Below are positions 37,262 to 44,877 of a DNA stretch of 50,190 bases, one piece after another. Position 1 is the stretch's first letter. Every line of letters starts with the position of its first letter. The position numbers and the translations under genes are program-made. The notes under the pieces were generated by a model. The model was not told the DNA's origin. It saw only the letters and a list, made by a program, of their open reading frames with translations, and ran no database searches. The stretch spans positions 1 to 50,190 of the forward strand of contig JAGYMZ010000015.1 in NCBI GenBank assembly GCA_018400295.1. Reading direction: 5' to 3'. The DNA is from Bacteroidales bacterium. GTDB taxonomy: Bacteria; Bacteroidota; Bacteroidia; Bacteroidales; B18-G4.

Positions 37262-37454
37262 ACCCAGTACCCTTTCCTTGTTTTCGTTGACAGGGAACGG
37301 AGGTATGTCCGGCCCATTGCTGAAAGTATTCCAAAAAAGCAAGATGCCTCCGATCAAAATCACCGGAGGATCTCAATTGGCAAGGGCCCACGGTAAAAAA
37401 ACCGCCTTTTTGCGCTTACAAATATTGATTATCTTTACAAATCAAAATCATTTC

Positions 37455-39239
37455 ATGAAAAAACGTTGGGTCATAAGGCAGCAGGATAAACCGGAAGTGG
37501 TCAGGAACCTGGCCCGGGCGTTAAACATTGATGAACACCTGGCAGCCTTGCTTGTGCAAAGGAACGTAAGAACATATGAGGAAGCCAGGGAATTCTTCAG
37601 GCCTGACTTGAAACAACTTCACGATCCTTTTCTTATGAAGGATATGGACAAAGCTGTTGACAGGATTGAACGGGCAATAGCACAAAATGAAAAGATCCTC
37701 ATCTACGGGGATTACGATGTTGACGGAACAACCGCCGTTGCCCTGGTCTACACCTTCCTGAAGCAATTTTACGATGCGCTGGATTTTTATATTCCCGACC
37801 GGTATGCAGAAGGCTATGGCATCTCCTGTAAGGGAATTGATCATGCCAGTGATCAGGGTGTATCCCTGATCATCGTATTGGATTGCGGCATCAAAGCAAT
37901 TGAAAAAATCAATTATGCCAAAGGCAAAGATCTGGATTTCATAATTTGTGACCATCACCGCCCCGGCAAGGAAATACCGGATGCTGAAGCAGTACTGGAC
38001 CCCAAAAGGCCGGATTGCAATTATCCTTTTAAGGAATTATCCGGATGCGGAGTTGGTTTCAAGCTTATACAGGCATATGCACAAAAAAACAAGCTCCCTT
38101 CTTCATCGGTTTTTCCCTTTTTAGACCTGGTCGTTGTCAGCATTGCTGCAGACATTGTCCCGATTACCGGTGAAAACCGGACGCTGGCCTATTACGGACT
38201 CCAGACGCTGAATTCAACACCCCGTCCGGGCATTGAAGCAATATTAAAATGCGCCGGCATTAAAAAGATACCAAAAGAAAACGGTAAATTTAATTTTGAC
38301 AGGGAAATTGGCATCAGTGACCTTGTTTTTTTGGTAGGTCCCCGGATCAACGCCACAGGCCGGATCAAGGATGCCAAGGACTCTGTTAAATTGCTGATCA
38401 CCGGTGACGCAGCATACGCGAAAAAGATGGCCGCACAGGTCAACACCCTGAATACAGAACGGAAAACCCTGGATTTGAAAACTACGCAGGAAGCACTGGA
38501 TATGATCCAACAGGATCCGTTATTGCAACAAGCGAAAAGTACCGTCGTTTTCAATCCTGATTGGCATAAAGGGGTGATCGGCATCGTAGCTTCCAGATTA
38601 ACCGAGTCGCACTACAAACCCACCATTGTCCTCACGCTTTCCAACAATCTGGTAACTGGTTCGGCCAGATCGATCAAGAATTTTGACATTTACGATGCGA
38701 TCGATGCCTGCTCCGACCTGCTGGAACATTTCGGAGGACATAAATATGCAGCAGGACTATCCCTTAAACCTGAAAATCTTGAGGAATTCAGACATCGTTT
38801 TGAAGAATATGTAATCAATAACATTAATGCGGAAATGATGATACCGGAAGTTGAAATCGACGATCTCCTCATTCTGAAAAATATCAACTCCAGATTTTTC
38901 CGGATATTAAAACAGTTTTCCCCTTTCGGACCGGGCAATCCCTCGCCGGTCTTCCAAACCAACGGATTAACTGATTCAGGTAAAGCCCGCATTGTGGGCA
39001 AGAATCATTTAAAGCTGGAGTTATACCACCCGGATATTTCCGGAGGCCCCTTTTCAGCCATTGCATTCCAGCAAGGTCATCATTTTGAACGCATAAGTAC
39101 AGGAGAACCCTTCAATATCTGTTACCATATTGAGGAAAATGAGTGGAACGGACGCAGGAATTTGCAGTTAAACATCCGGGATATTTCTTTTAACGAGGTT
39201 AAAGACAATTCTTCAGATTTATGGAATAGGCAGCAATAA
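37455..39239 (+). CDS. recJ: Single-stranded-DNA-specific 5'-3' exonuclease RecJ
   Basis: RecJ degrades single-stranded DNA from the 5' end in recombination, base-excision and mismatch repair. The 594-residue protein has DHH-family motifs ILIYGDYDVDGTTA (81-94), VLDCG with Asp143, DHH at 166-168 and the DHHA1 block GGHKYAAGLSL, with GSARSIKNFD just before it. A C-terminal OB-like domain completes the usual RecJ order. The open frame runs upstream without a stop to 37179 inside rodA, but the ATG at 37455 matches the family N-terminus and has a near -7 element (TATCTTTA, 37430-37437). Its last 41 bases overlap the convergent DUF308 gene. Confidence 0.95.
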   Translation: MKKRWVIRQQDKPEVVRNLARALNIDEHLAALLVQRNVRTYEEAREFFRPDLKQLHDPFLMKDMDKAVDRIERAIAQNEKILIYGDYDVDGTTAVALVYTFLKQFYDALDFYIPDRYAEGYGISCKGIDHASDQGVSLIIVLDCGIKAIEKINYAKGKDLDFIICDHHRPGKEIPDAEAVLDPKRPDCNYPFKELSGCGVGFKLIQAYAQKNKLPSSSVFPFLDLVVVSIAADIVPITGENRTLAYYGLQTLNSTPRPGIEAILKCAGIKKIPKENGKFNFDREIGISDLVFLVGPRINATGRIKDAKDSVKLLITGDAAYAKKMAAQVNTLNTERKTLDLKTTQEALDMIQQDPLLQQAKSTVVFNPDWHKGVIGIVASRLTESHYKPTIVLTLSNNLVTGSARSIKNFDIYDAIDACSDLLEHFGGHKYAAGLSLKPENLEEFRHRFEEYVINNINAEMMIPEVEIDDLLILKNINSRFFRILKQFSPFGPGNPSPVFQTNGLTDSGKARIVGKNHLKLELYHPDISGGPFSAIAFQQGHHFERISTGEPFNICYHIEENEWNGRRNLQLNIRDISFNEVKDNSSDLWNRQQ

Positions 39240-39732
39240 AGCCACCATAAATCAAAGCGAACATTCCGATCAATTTTTTCAAACTTTCCTCATCCTCAAG
39301 AAGATTTACAAAAAGGACGGCCGCAAATATTATCACGATCAGGGCATTGACCAGCAACAGCCAACGGGTCCGCCCCCCCTTATGTGCTGAAAGGGCGACG
39401 TACAATTGAATGCATCCCACAGCAACTGCCCATATGCCAACAATGATAACAAAAACATCAATGCTGAGTTCCGGGTACATAAGGATCACTGCCCCGGTTA
39501 CCAGGTCGATCATTCCTTCAAAAAACCAGTTTGCCCATCGTTTGTTATACCGCATTTGTGAAAATCCGCCAACGACCATAAGCAATCCCGCCACCATTAC
39601 CAGAATTCCAAAATACTCCATTAAGGCAGCCAGGCCGGCCCCCGGAGCAAAAAGTGCAACAAGTCCGAAAAACACGGCAAATATTCCCTTGATGGTCATC
39701 AACCACCAATATTTATACGGAGGTATCAGCAT
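39199..39732 (-). CDS. DUF308/HdeD-family membrane protein, second copy
   Basis: A 177-residue protein with about six membrane helices, of the HdeD/DUF308 family. In enterobacteria HdeD is linked to acid resistance, but the function in Bacteroidota is unknown. Its N-terminal WWLMTIKGIFAVFFGLVALFAPG pattern (here WWLMTIKGIFAVFFG) parallels WWLLTINGVIAVIFGFFAV of the upstream gene, showing a tandem duplication. It starts 10 nt after the other copy, probably in one transcript. Its 3' end overlaps recJ by 41 bp in antisense orientation. Confidence 0.87.
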   Translation of the reverse strand: MLIPPYKYWWLMTIKGIFAVFFGLVALFAPGAGLAALMEYFGILVMVAGLLMVVGGFSQMRYNKRWANWFFEGMIDLVTGAVILMYPELSIDVFVIIVGIWAVAVGCIQLYVALSAHKGGRTRWLLLVNALIVIIFAAVLFVNLLEDEESLKKLIGMFALIYGGFIAAYSINLKNCL

Positions 39733-39742
39733 GGTGGAGTAA

Positions 39743-40282
39743 TTATGCTTCTTCGTAATTTCTAAGCATGAAAGACAGGTAGATCAGAAGGATGCCAAAG
39801 ATCAGTGCAATGATGCCCACAATAAAAGTAAATGCGGCAGCAGCGGTAAAAGGGTTAAAGAATAATAATATTCCAAACAGCAATGTCAGCAGCCCGTTGA
39901 TCAGAATAATGGTTTTATTTGTACCCATATTCTTTGAGCTCGTAAGCATGGTCAATTGTAAAATGCCCAGGATAACGGCCCAAATTCCCACGAGGATCAC
40001 GAAAAGGCTGAGGGTTTCCCTGGTATAGACCAGGATAATGATCCCCATTATCAAACTTACGATAGACTCGAAAAGAAGGATGCCATATGGCAGCTTTTTG
40101 TTCATATTGTTCACGGCACCGACAAGCAGTATTATACCACCAATCAAAATGACCAGTCCGAAATATTTTGCAATCGTTATGATGGTTCCCTGTGGAAGGA
40201 AAACGGCAAAAAAACCAAAAATAACGGCAATAACTCCATTGATGGTCAGTAACCACCAGTTTTTTGTAAATTGTTTCATCAT
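39743..40282 (-). CDS. DUF308/HdeD-family membrane protein, first copy
   Basis: A 179-residue six-helix protein paralogous to the next gene. The repeated three-hairpin layout includes GLVILIGGIILLVGAV, IMGIIILVYTRETLSLFVILVGIWAV and a C-terminal FGILLIYLSFML. Start ATG 40282 (or the next codon, also ATG) lies two bases beyond the LysE stop, so it is translationally linked to LysE. Function unknown; proton or envelope stress roles are family-based guesses. Confidence 0.87.
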   Translation of the reverse strand: MMKQFTKNWWLLTINGVIAVIFGFFAVFLPQGTIITIAKYFGLVILIGGIILLVGAVNNMNKKLPYGILLFESIVSLIMGIIILVYTRETLSLFVILVGIWAVILGILQLTMLTSSKNMGTNKTIILINGLLTLLFGILLFFNPFTAAAAFTFIVGIIALIFGILLIYLSFMLRNYEEA

Positions 40283-40284
40283 GA

Positions 40285-40914
40285 CTATGCTCCTATAAAG
40301 GTTTTAATGATTAAAAATATTCCAAACAAACTCAAACCGATCCCGGCGATCCGGTTGATCCACCGTATAAAATTAGCTGTAAGATAACGCTTTATTTTAT
40401 ATGCACCAAAACATTTCAGCATATCCACACCGAGAACGGTCAACAGCGTACCGGAAAAGAAAAGTATGACCTTATTCCCATCGCCCTGATAATTTGCCGT
40501 AATGCCCACAACCACCCCCATCCAGAAAATCCAAACGAAGGGGTTTGCGATATTAAGAAAGAACCCTTTGGCTATTTGCGTCAATGGCCCCGGTGCATTA
40601 TTATTTTCATCTTCTTCATCATCCTGCAATTTTACCTTCCTGGTATATGTGACAATGCCAAAAGCGATCAGGATCAGCCCGCTGATCACACCAAACAAAA
40701 AATGATTTTCGGGTTTGTTCATTATTTTGATGGCGCCCAGAAAACATAAACCAACCAGGGCCAGATCACTCAGGAATATTCCAAAGGCCAATGTGAAACC
40801 CGACCACAGTCCGCGGTGTATGCTGGTCTGGATCAACGCAAACAAGGCAGGGCCGAAACCAAATAAAGTTGCCAGTGTAATACCAAGTAATACGCCTTCC
40901 CATATTGGGGCCAT
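40285..40914 (-). CDS. LysE/RhtB-family exporter
   Basis: LysE-type proteins export amino acids or related small molecules from the cytoplasm. The 209-residue protein has about six helices with the conserved N-terminal GPALFALIQTSIHRGLWSGF region, where the family has a proline-glycine element at the same place. The second family block is IAKGFFLNIANPFVWIFWMGV (here KGFFLNIANPFVWIFW). A very acidic loop (DDEEDENNN, near 100) sits between helices 3 and 4. It begins 9 nt after the GH3-like gene and ends 2 nt before the first DUF308 gene. The exported compound is unknown. Confidence 0.87.
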   Translation of the reverse strand: MAPIWEGVLLGITLATLFGFGPALFALIQTSIHRGLWSGFTLAFGIFLSDLALVGLCFLGAIKIMNKPENHFLFGVISGLILIAFGIVTYTRKVKLQDDEEDENNNAPGPLTQIAKGFFLNIANPFVWIFWMGVVVGITANYQGDGNKVILFFSGTLLTVLGVDMLKCFGAYKIKRYLTANFIRWINRIAGIGLSLFGIFLIIKTFIGA

Positions 40915-40923
40915 AACACGATT

Positions 40924-42459
40924 CTATTTGTTAAATTCCTGAATAAATTTCTCCCACTCCTGTAATTGCTTATTCTTAAGCACACGTGGAAATTTATTTG
41001 CCCCACCTTCTTTGCCATGTATTTTCATCCATTTTGCAAATACACTGGTGGGCAATACTTCAACAAAAATTTCTTTTATGGCAGCAATACGCTCTACCCT
41101 GTAATCATCATTAAGCGTTTTTAAATACTCATCAATTTTTCCCCGGGCCGTTTCCGGGTCAATTTGGCTGTCCGTCCCAATAAACCACTTATGAGCAAAC
41201 ATACTGTCGTAGCGGATTCCGGAAACCGTCCATTCCCTCACTTCAATGTTGAACTCATCCTGCAGCATTTTAATGGCGCGGTTCATATTATCCTGCGATA
41301 GGTGTTCGCCGCAAATACTGAGAAAATGCTTGGTCCGCCCGGTAATAACGATCTCATTATGCGCTTTTGAGGTAAATTTAATGGTATCGCCGATCAGGTA
41401 TCTCCATGCACCGGAACAGGTCGTCAGCAATAATGCATATTCCTTGTTTTCCTCAATTTCATTAAGCGTGCAGGTTTGTGGACCTTCCTTCATATTCCCT
41501 TCTGTATCGAAGTTTTCATCGTTAAACGGAACAAATTCATAAAACAGGCCATTATCCATAACCATTTTCATGGCTCTCACATCCAGACGGTTCTGGTACG
41601 CAATATATCCTTCGGAAGCCAGATAGGATTCATTAAAAATGACCCGTTTCCCGAACAGCCTTTCAAAACTTTTTATGTAGGGGTCAAAAGCAACCCCGCT
41701 ATGCACATACACCGACAGGTTCGGCCATATATCGTGAATGGTCTCAACATTATAATGTTCAATGATCCTCTCCATAATGATCTGTATCCAGGCAGGCACA
41801 CCAACAATTACACCGATGTCCCAGTTGACGGATTTCTTTACGATCTCCTGAAGTTTGGTTTCCCAATCCCTTTCCCTGGATATGCGCTTGCCCGGCTTGT
41901 AAAAATGCTGAAACCAGAAAGGCAGGTTGCCGGCAGATATCCCTGAAAGATCACCTTCATAATAGGACCCGTTGAACTGAAGATGTGTACTCCCTCCGAT
42001 CATCAGAATGCCCTTTTCATAAAACTCAATGGGAAAATCATATTTAACGGTGGATACCAACTGACGGATGCTTGTTCGCCTGATTGCCCTGATCATGTCA
42101 CCCGTCACGGGGATATGCTTGCTTGATGCTTCGGATGTCCCTGAAGTCAGCGCAAAATATTTAACCCTCCCCGGCCATGTAACAAAGGCCTCTCCGTTGA
42201 GTGAGCGGTACCACCATTGTTGAAACATAGACTGGTAATCATGGGTAGGCACCCGTTCCTGAAAACTGGCAACGATGTCGGGTGACCTTAAGATCTCCTG
42301 AAAACGGTAATGCTCACCAAAGGCTGTATTTTGAGCTTTTTTCAGGAATTTTCGCAAGATCTTTTTCTGTGCCCGCCACCCGTCAAATTTCCTTCTCTTT
42401 TCAAGGGGTATATTCCGCAATGCATACGCATTTTTTATGATCGTTCCCAGAATGGCCAT
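40924..42459 (-). CDS. GH3-like acyl-adenylate-forming (acyl-amido synthetase) protein
   Basis: This 511-residue protein belongs to the GH3 family, whose plant members adenylate an acyl acid and join it to an amino acid. The ATP-binding loop is SGTSEASSKHIPVT (106-119). Further blocks are WPNLSVYVHSGVAFDPY, FNESYLASEGYIAYQNR, YALLLTTCSGAWRYLIGDTIKFT and EIVITGRTKHFLSICGEHLSQDNM (each visible as shorter motifs such as YASEG-like YLASEGY and VITGRTKHFLS). Bacterial substrates are largely unknown. It heads an operon with a LysE-type exporter 9 nt downstream. TAATTTTA on this strand at 42487-42494 is a near -7 element. Confidence 0.9.
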   Translation of the reverse strand: MAILGTIIKNAYALRNIPLEKRRKFDGWRAQKKILRKFLKKAQNTAFGEHYRFQEILRSPDIVASFQERVPTHDYQSMFQQWWYRSLNGEAFVTWPGRVKYFALTSGTSEASSKHIPVTGDMIRAIRRTSIRQLVSTVKYDFPIEFYEKGILMIGGSTHLQFNGSYYEGDLSGISAGNLPFWFQHFYKPGKRISRERDWETKLQEIVKKSVNWDIGVIVGVPAWIQIIMERIIEHYNVETIHDIWPNLSVYVHSGVAFDPYIKSFERLFGKRVIFNESYLASEGYIAYQNRLDVRAMKMVMDNGLFYEFVPFNDENFDTEGNMKEGPQTCTLNEIEENKEYALLLTTCSGAWRYLIGDTIKFTSKAHNEIVITGRTKHFLSICGEHLSQDNMNRAIKMLQDEFNIEVREWTVSGIRYDSMFAHKWFIGTDSQIDPETARGKIDEYLKTLNDDYRVERIAAIKEIFVEVLPTSVFAKWMKIHGKEGGANKFPRVLKNKQLQEWEKFIQEFNK

Positions 42460-42662
42460 ATGCTTTCTTGTTATTTATAAAGGCAGTAAAATTAACATAT
42501 TTTTGAGGAACTTAACAACCTCCTCTGTACCAATTACTGTTCAAAGCCTGTTTTCTCACCGGCAATCATATTGGGGCAATGTTGCACATGATCTTCTGAT
42601 CACCGGCATTGCAGGATTTTCCATGCTTTACATAATATTCGACACGCGCCTGGAAAACAAGC

Positions 42663-43790
42663 TCATCCTAAAAAAATATCTGATATAATGCCATCAGCCA
42701 GCAGCTTACCCCGGCCGGTCAGATAATAATTGCTTTCTTTGGAAACGACCAGCCCCTGCGAGAGGTATTTCCCAACCCTGTTTGTAAAGTGTTTTACAAA
42801 AGCATCGCCGAAAACATTGCGGATATGCCCGGTATCGCATCCCCATGCCGTACGCAGTGAGGTCATCACGTATTCATTGAATTTTTCTTCCTCGCTCAGC
42901 ACCTCTTTTTCACGGGCCATTTCCCGGTAATCCGCTACCTGCCGATACTGATGAATGCTACAGGGATTCCACTGCCTGGAATGGCCATTGTAAGAATGGG
43001 CTGAAGGGCCAAGGCCCAGGTAATGACCGCCCAGCCAGTACAAACTGTTATGCTTTGAATACCAGCCTTTCTTTGCATAGTTAGATATTTCATAATGCAC
43101 GTATCCATGCTGTTCCATTGTTTCTGCCAGAACACTGTATTGATCGGCCATGCGTTCTTCATCCGGCAAAGGCATGCGCCCTTTTCTTATCAACCAGCGC
43201 ATGGCCGTATTCTCCTCCACGGTCAGTGCATAGGCAGAAAGATGAGGCAAACGGTAATCCATAAATGTTTCCAGGTTTTTGGCCCAGGAATGTACAGAGG
43301 AGCCGGGAATTCCATAAATCAGGTCAATGCTTACATTTTTATAACCGCTTCCCAGTATATTTTCCAGTGCATCCTTTGCTTTGCGCCCATCGTGCAGGCG
43401 ATCCAGTGTTTTGAGATCGTTATCGTTAAAGGATTGCACACCCAGGCTAATCCGGTTCAACGGCAAATGGCGATATTCCCTCAGGAGCTGCCTGCTGGCA
43501 TCATCCGGGTTCATCTCCACCGTGATCTCCGCCTCCGGGTCTACCGGATACTGTGAAAAAATCACGGACAATATGCCTTCCAGCTCATTGGCTTTCAGCA
43601 AGGAAGGTGTACCTCCCCCAATGTATACCGTACGAATGGTTTCTTTCTCCAAATATCCCTTTTGTGCCACTGCCTCCGCTTTTAAGGCTTCCATAAATCC
43701 GGAACGAAGCCTTTCTGAGGCTACTGAAAAAAAATTACAATAGTGGCATTTCCGTTTACAAAAAGGTATATGTATATATATTCCTGCCAT
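42663..43790 (-). CDS. hemW: HemW-like radical SAM protein (CPO-III-like)
   Basis: HemW is a radical SAM, heme-binding relative of oxygen-independent coproporphyrinogen oxidase, thought to act in heme delivery. The 375-residue protein has the cluster motif CKRKCHYC at Cys11, Cys15 and Cys18, preceded by IYIHIPF. It then has YIGGGTPSLL, VEMNPDD, RISLGVQSFND, SIDLIYGIPGS and the C-terminal HemN-like region. HemN proper has one further Cys directly after the motif (CxxxCxxCxC); here the following residues are NFF, consistent with HemW. The call is thus HemW and not a proven coproporphyrinogen oxidase. It precedes the GH3 operon by 203 nt. Confidence 0.92.
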   Translation of the reverse strand: MAGIYIHIPFCKRKCHYCNFFSVASERLRSGFMEALKAEAVAQKGYLEKETIRTVYIGGGTPSLLKANELEGILSVIFSQYPVDPEAEITVEMNPDDASRQLLREYRHLPLNRISLGVQSFNDNDLKTLDRLHDGRKAKDALENILGSGYKNVSIDLIYGIPGSSVHSWAKNLETFMDYRLPHLSAYALTVEENTAMRWLIRKGRMPLPDEERMADQYSVLAETMEQHGYVHYEISNYAKKGWYSKHNSLYWLGGHYLGLGPSAHSYNGHSRQWNPCSIHQYRQVADYREMAREKEVLSEEEKFNEYVMTSLRTAWGCDTGHIRNVFGDAFVKHFTNRVGKYLSQGLVVSKESNYYLTGRGKLLADGIISDIFLG

Positions 43791-43949
43791 TTATTTATGT
43801 ACGGATCATACCGGATACCGGGGTTTAAATTTCTTCTAAATTAATGAAATTCACAGATCCTTTGCAATATTTTCCCGGTAATACCGTAAATTTACAAAAG
43901 GATGTTATATCTTAGATTTAAAATATGAATCATACATAACTGTTAAAAT

Positions 43950-44873
43950 ATGAAAAGAAGAGATTTTTTCAGGCAGGGACTTGGGGCGACCGTTGCAGCC
44001 GGCGCCTCTCTGATGCTGGGCAATGTTAAACATGCCTTTTCATTAAATCCGGCACCCCCGGGCCCGGAATTCGACATGGTTGCGATCAAGGGCGATGACC
44101 CCGCAGCAATGTTTGATGAGGGAATCAAAGCCATGGGCGGAATAAGCACTTATGTCAGTCCTGGCCAGACCGTTGTCGTCAAACCAAACATTGGCTGGGA
44201 CACCTCGCCGGAACGCGCAGCAAATACAAATCCGCAGCTGATCAAAAGAATTGTTGAGCATTGTTTTGAAGCGGGAGCCAAACAGGTGTATGTATTTGAC
44301 AACACCTGCGATGAATGGACCAAATGTTACGACAACAGCGGCATCAAAAAAGCAGCTTCTGATGCCGGCGCCAAGATCATTCCCGGAAATACCGAAAGTT
44401 ATTACAGAAGTGTCCGCATACCCAACGGGAAAAAACTCAAAGAAGCCAAGGTCCATGAACAGATCCTGGACTCCGATGTGTTTATCAATGTGCCGGTTCT
44501 GAAAAACCATGGTTCGGCAAAACTAACCATAGCCATGAAAAACCTCATGGGCATTGTATGGGACCGGAGGTACTGGCATAGAAATGACTTACACCAGTGC
44601 ATTGCTGATTTTATAACCTATAAAAAACCGTTGCTTAATATTGTTGATGCATACAGGGTCATGAAAAGGAACGGTCCCAGGGGTGTATCCGTAGAAGATG
44701 TTGTTCAGCTAAATACCCAGCTTATTTCTTCAGACATCGTAGCCATTGATGCTGCCGCTGCAAAGGTTTTCGGACTCGATCCCATGGATGTCGGCCACAT
44801 CCGGATTGCCCATGAAATGGGTTCCGGAAATATTGATCTGGATGAACTGAATATTAAGCGTATTAAACTATAG
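43950..44873 (+). CDS. DUF362 protein with twin-arginine signal
   Basis: A 307-residue DUF362 protein. The N-terminus KRRDFFRQGLGATVAAGASLML has a twin-arginine motif followed by a hydrophobic stretch, predicting export of a folded, cofactor-bearing protein by Tat. The body contains VVVKPNIGWDTSPERAANTNPQLI (as shorter blocks VVVKPNIGWD and NTNPQLIKRIVE), LKNHGSAKLTIAMKNLMGI and IVAIDAAAAKVFGLDP, which are DUF362 hallmarks. The ferredoxin segment of longer DUF362 proteins is absent; those clusters are supplied by the next gene, which starts 4 nt downstream. The reaction is unknown, but an iron-sulfur electron-transfer partner is strongly suggested by context. Confidence 0.9.
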   Translation: MKRRDFFRQGLGATVAAGASLMLGNVKHAFSLNPAPPGPEFDMVAIKGDDPAAMFDEGIKAMGGISTYVSPGQTVVVKPNIGWDTSPERAANTNPQLIKRIVEHCFEAGAKQVYVFDNTCDEWTKCYDNSGIKKAASDAGAKIIPGNTESYYRSVRIPNGKKLKEAKVHEQILDSDVFINVPVLKNHGSAKLTIAMKNLMGIVWDRRYWHRNDLHQCIADFITYKKPLLNIVDAYRVMKRNGPRGVSVEDVVQLNTQLISSDIVAIDAAAAKVFGLDPMDVGHIRIAHEMGSGNIDLDELNIKRIKL

Positions 44874-44877
44874 ATAC

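Noticed and set aside
37347-37369. Inverted repeat CCTCCG/CGGAGG between rodA and recJ as a terminator
   Set aside because: The stem is only six pairs with an 11-nt loop and no T-run follows.
37179-37454. Upstream in-frame extension of recJ into rodA
   Set aside because: It has no similarity to RecJ, overlaps the well-supported rodA end, and the ATG at 37455 gives the normal family N-terminus.
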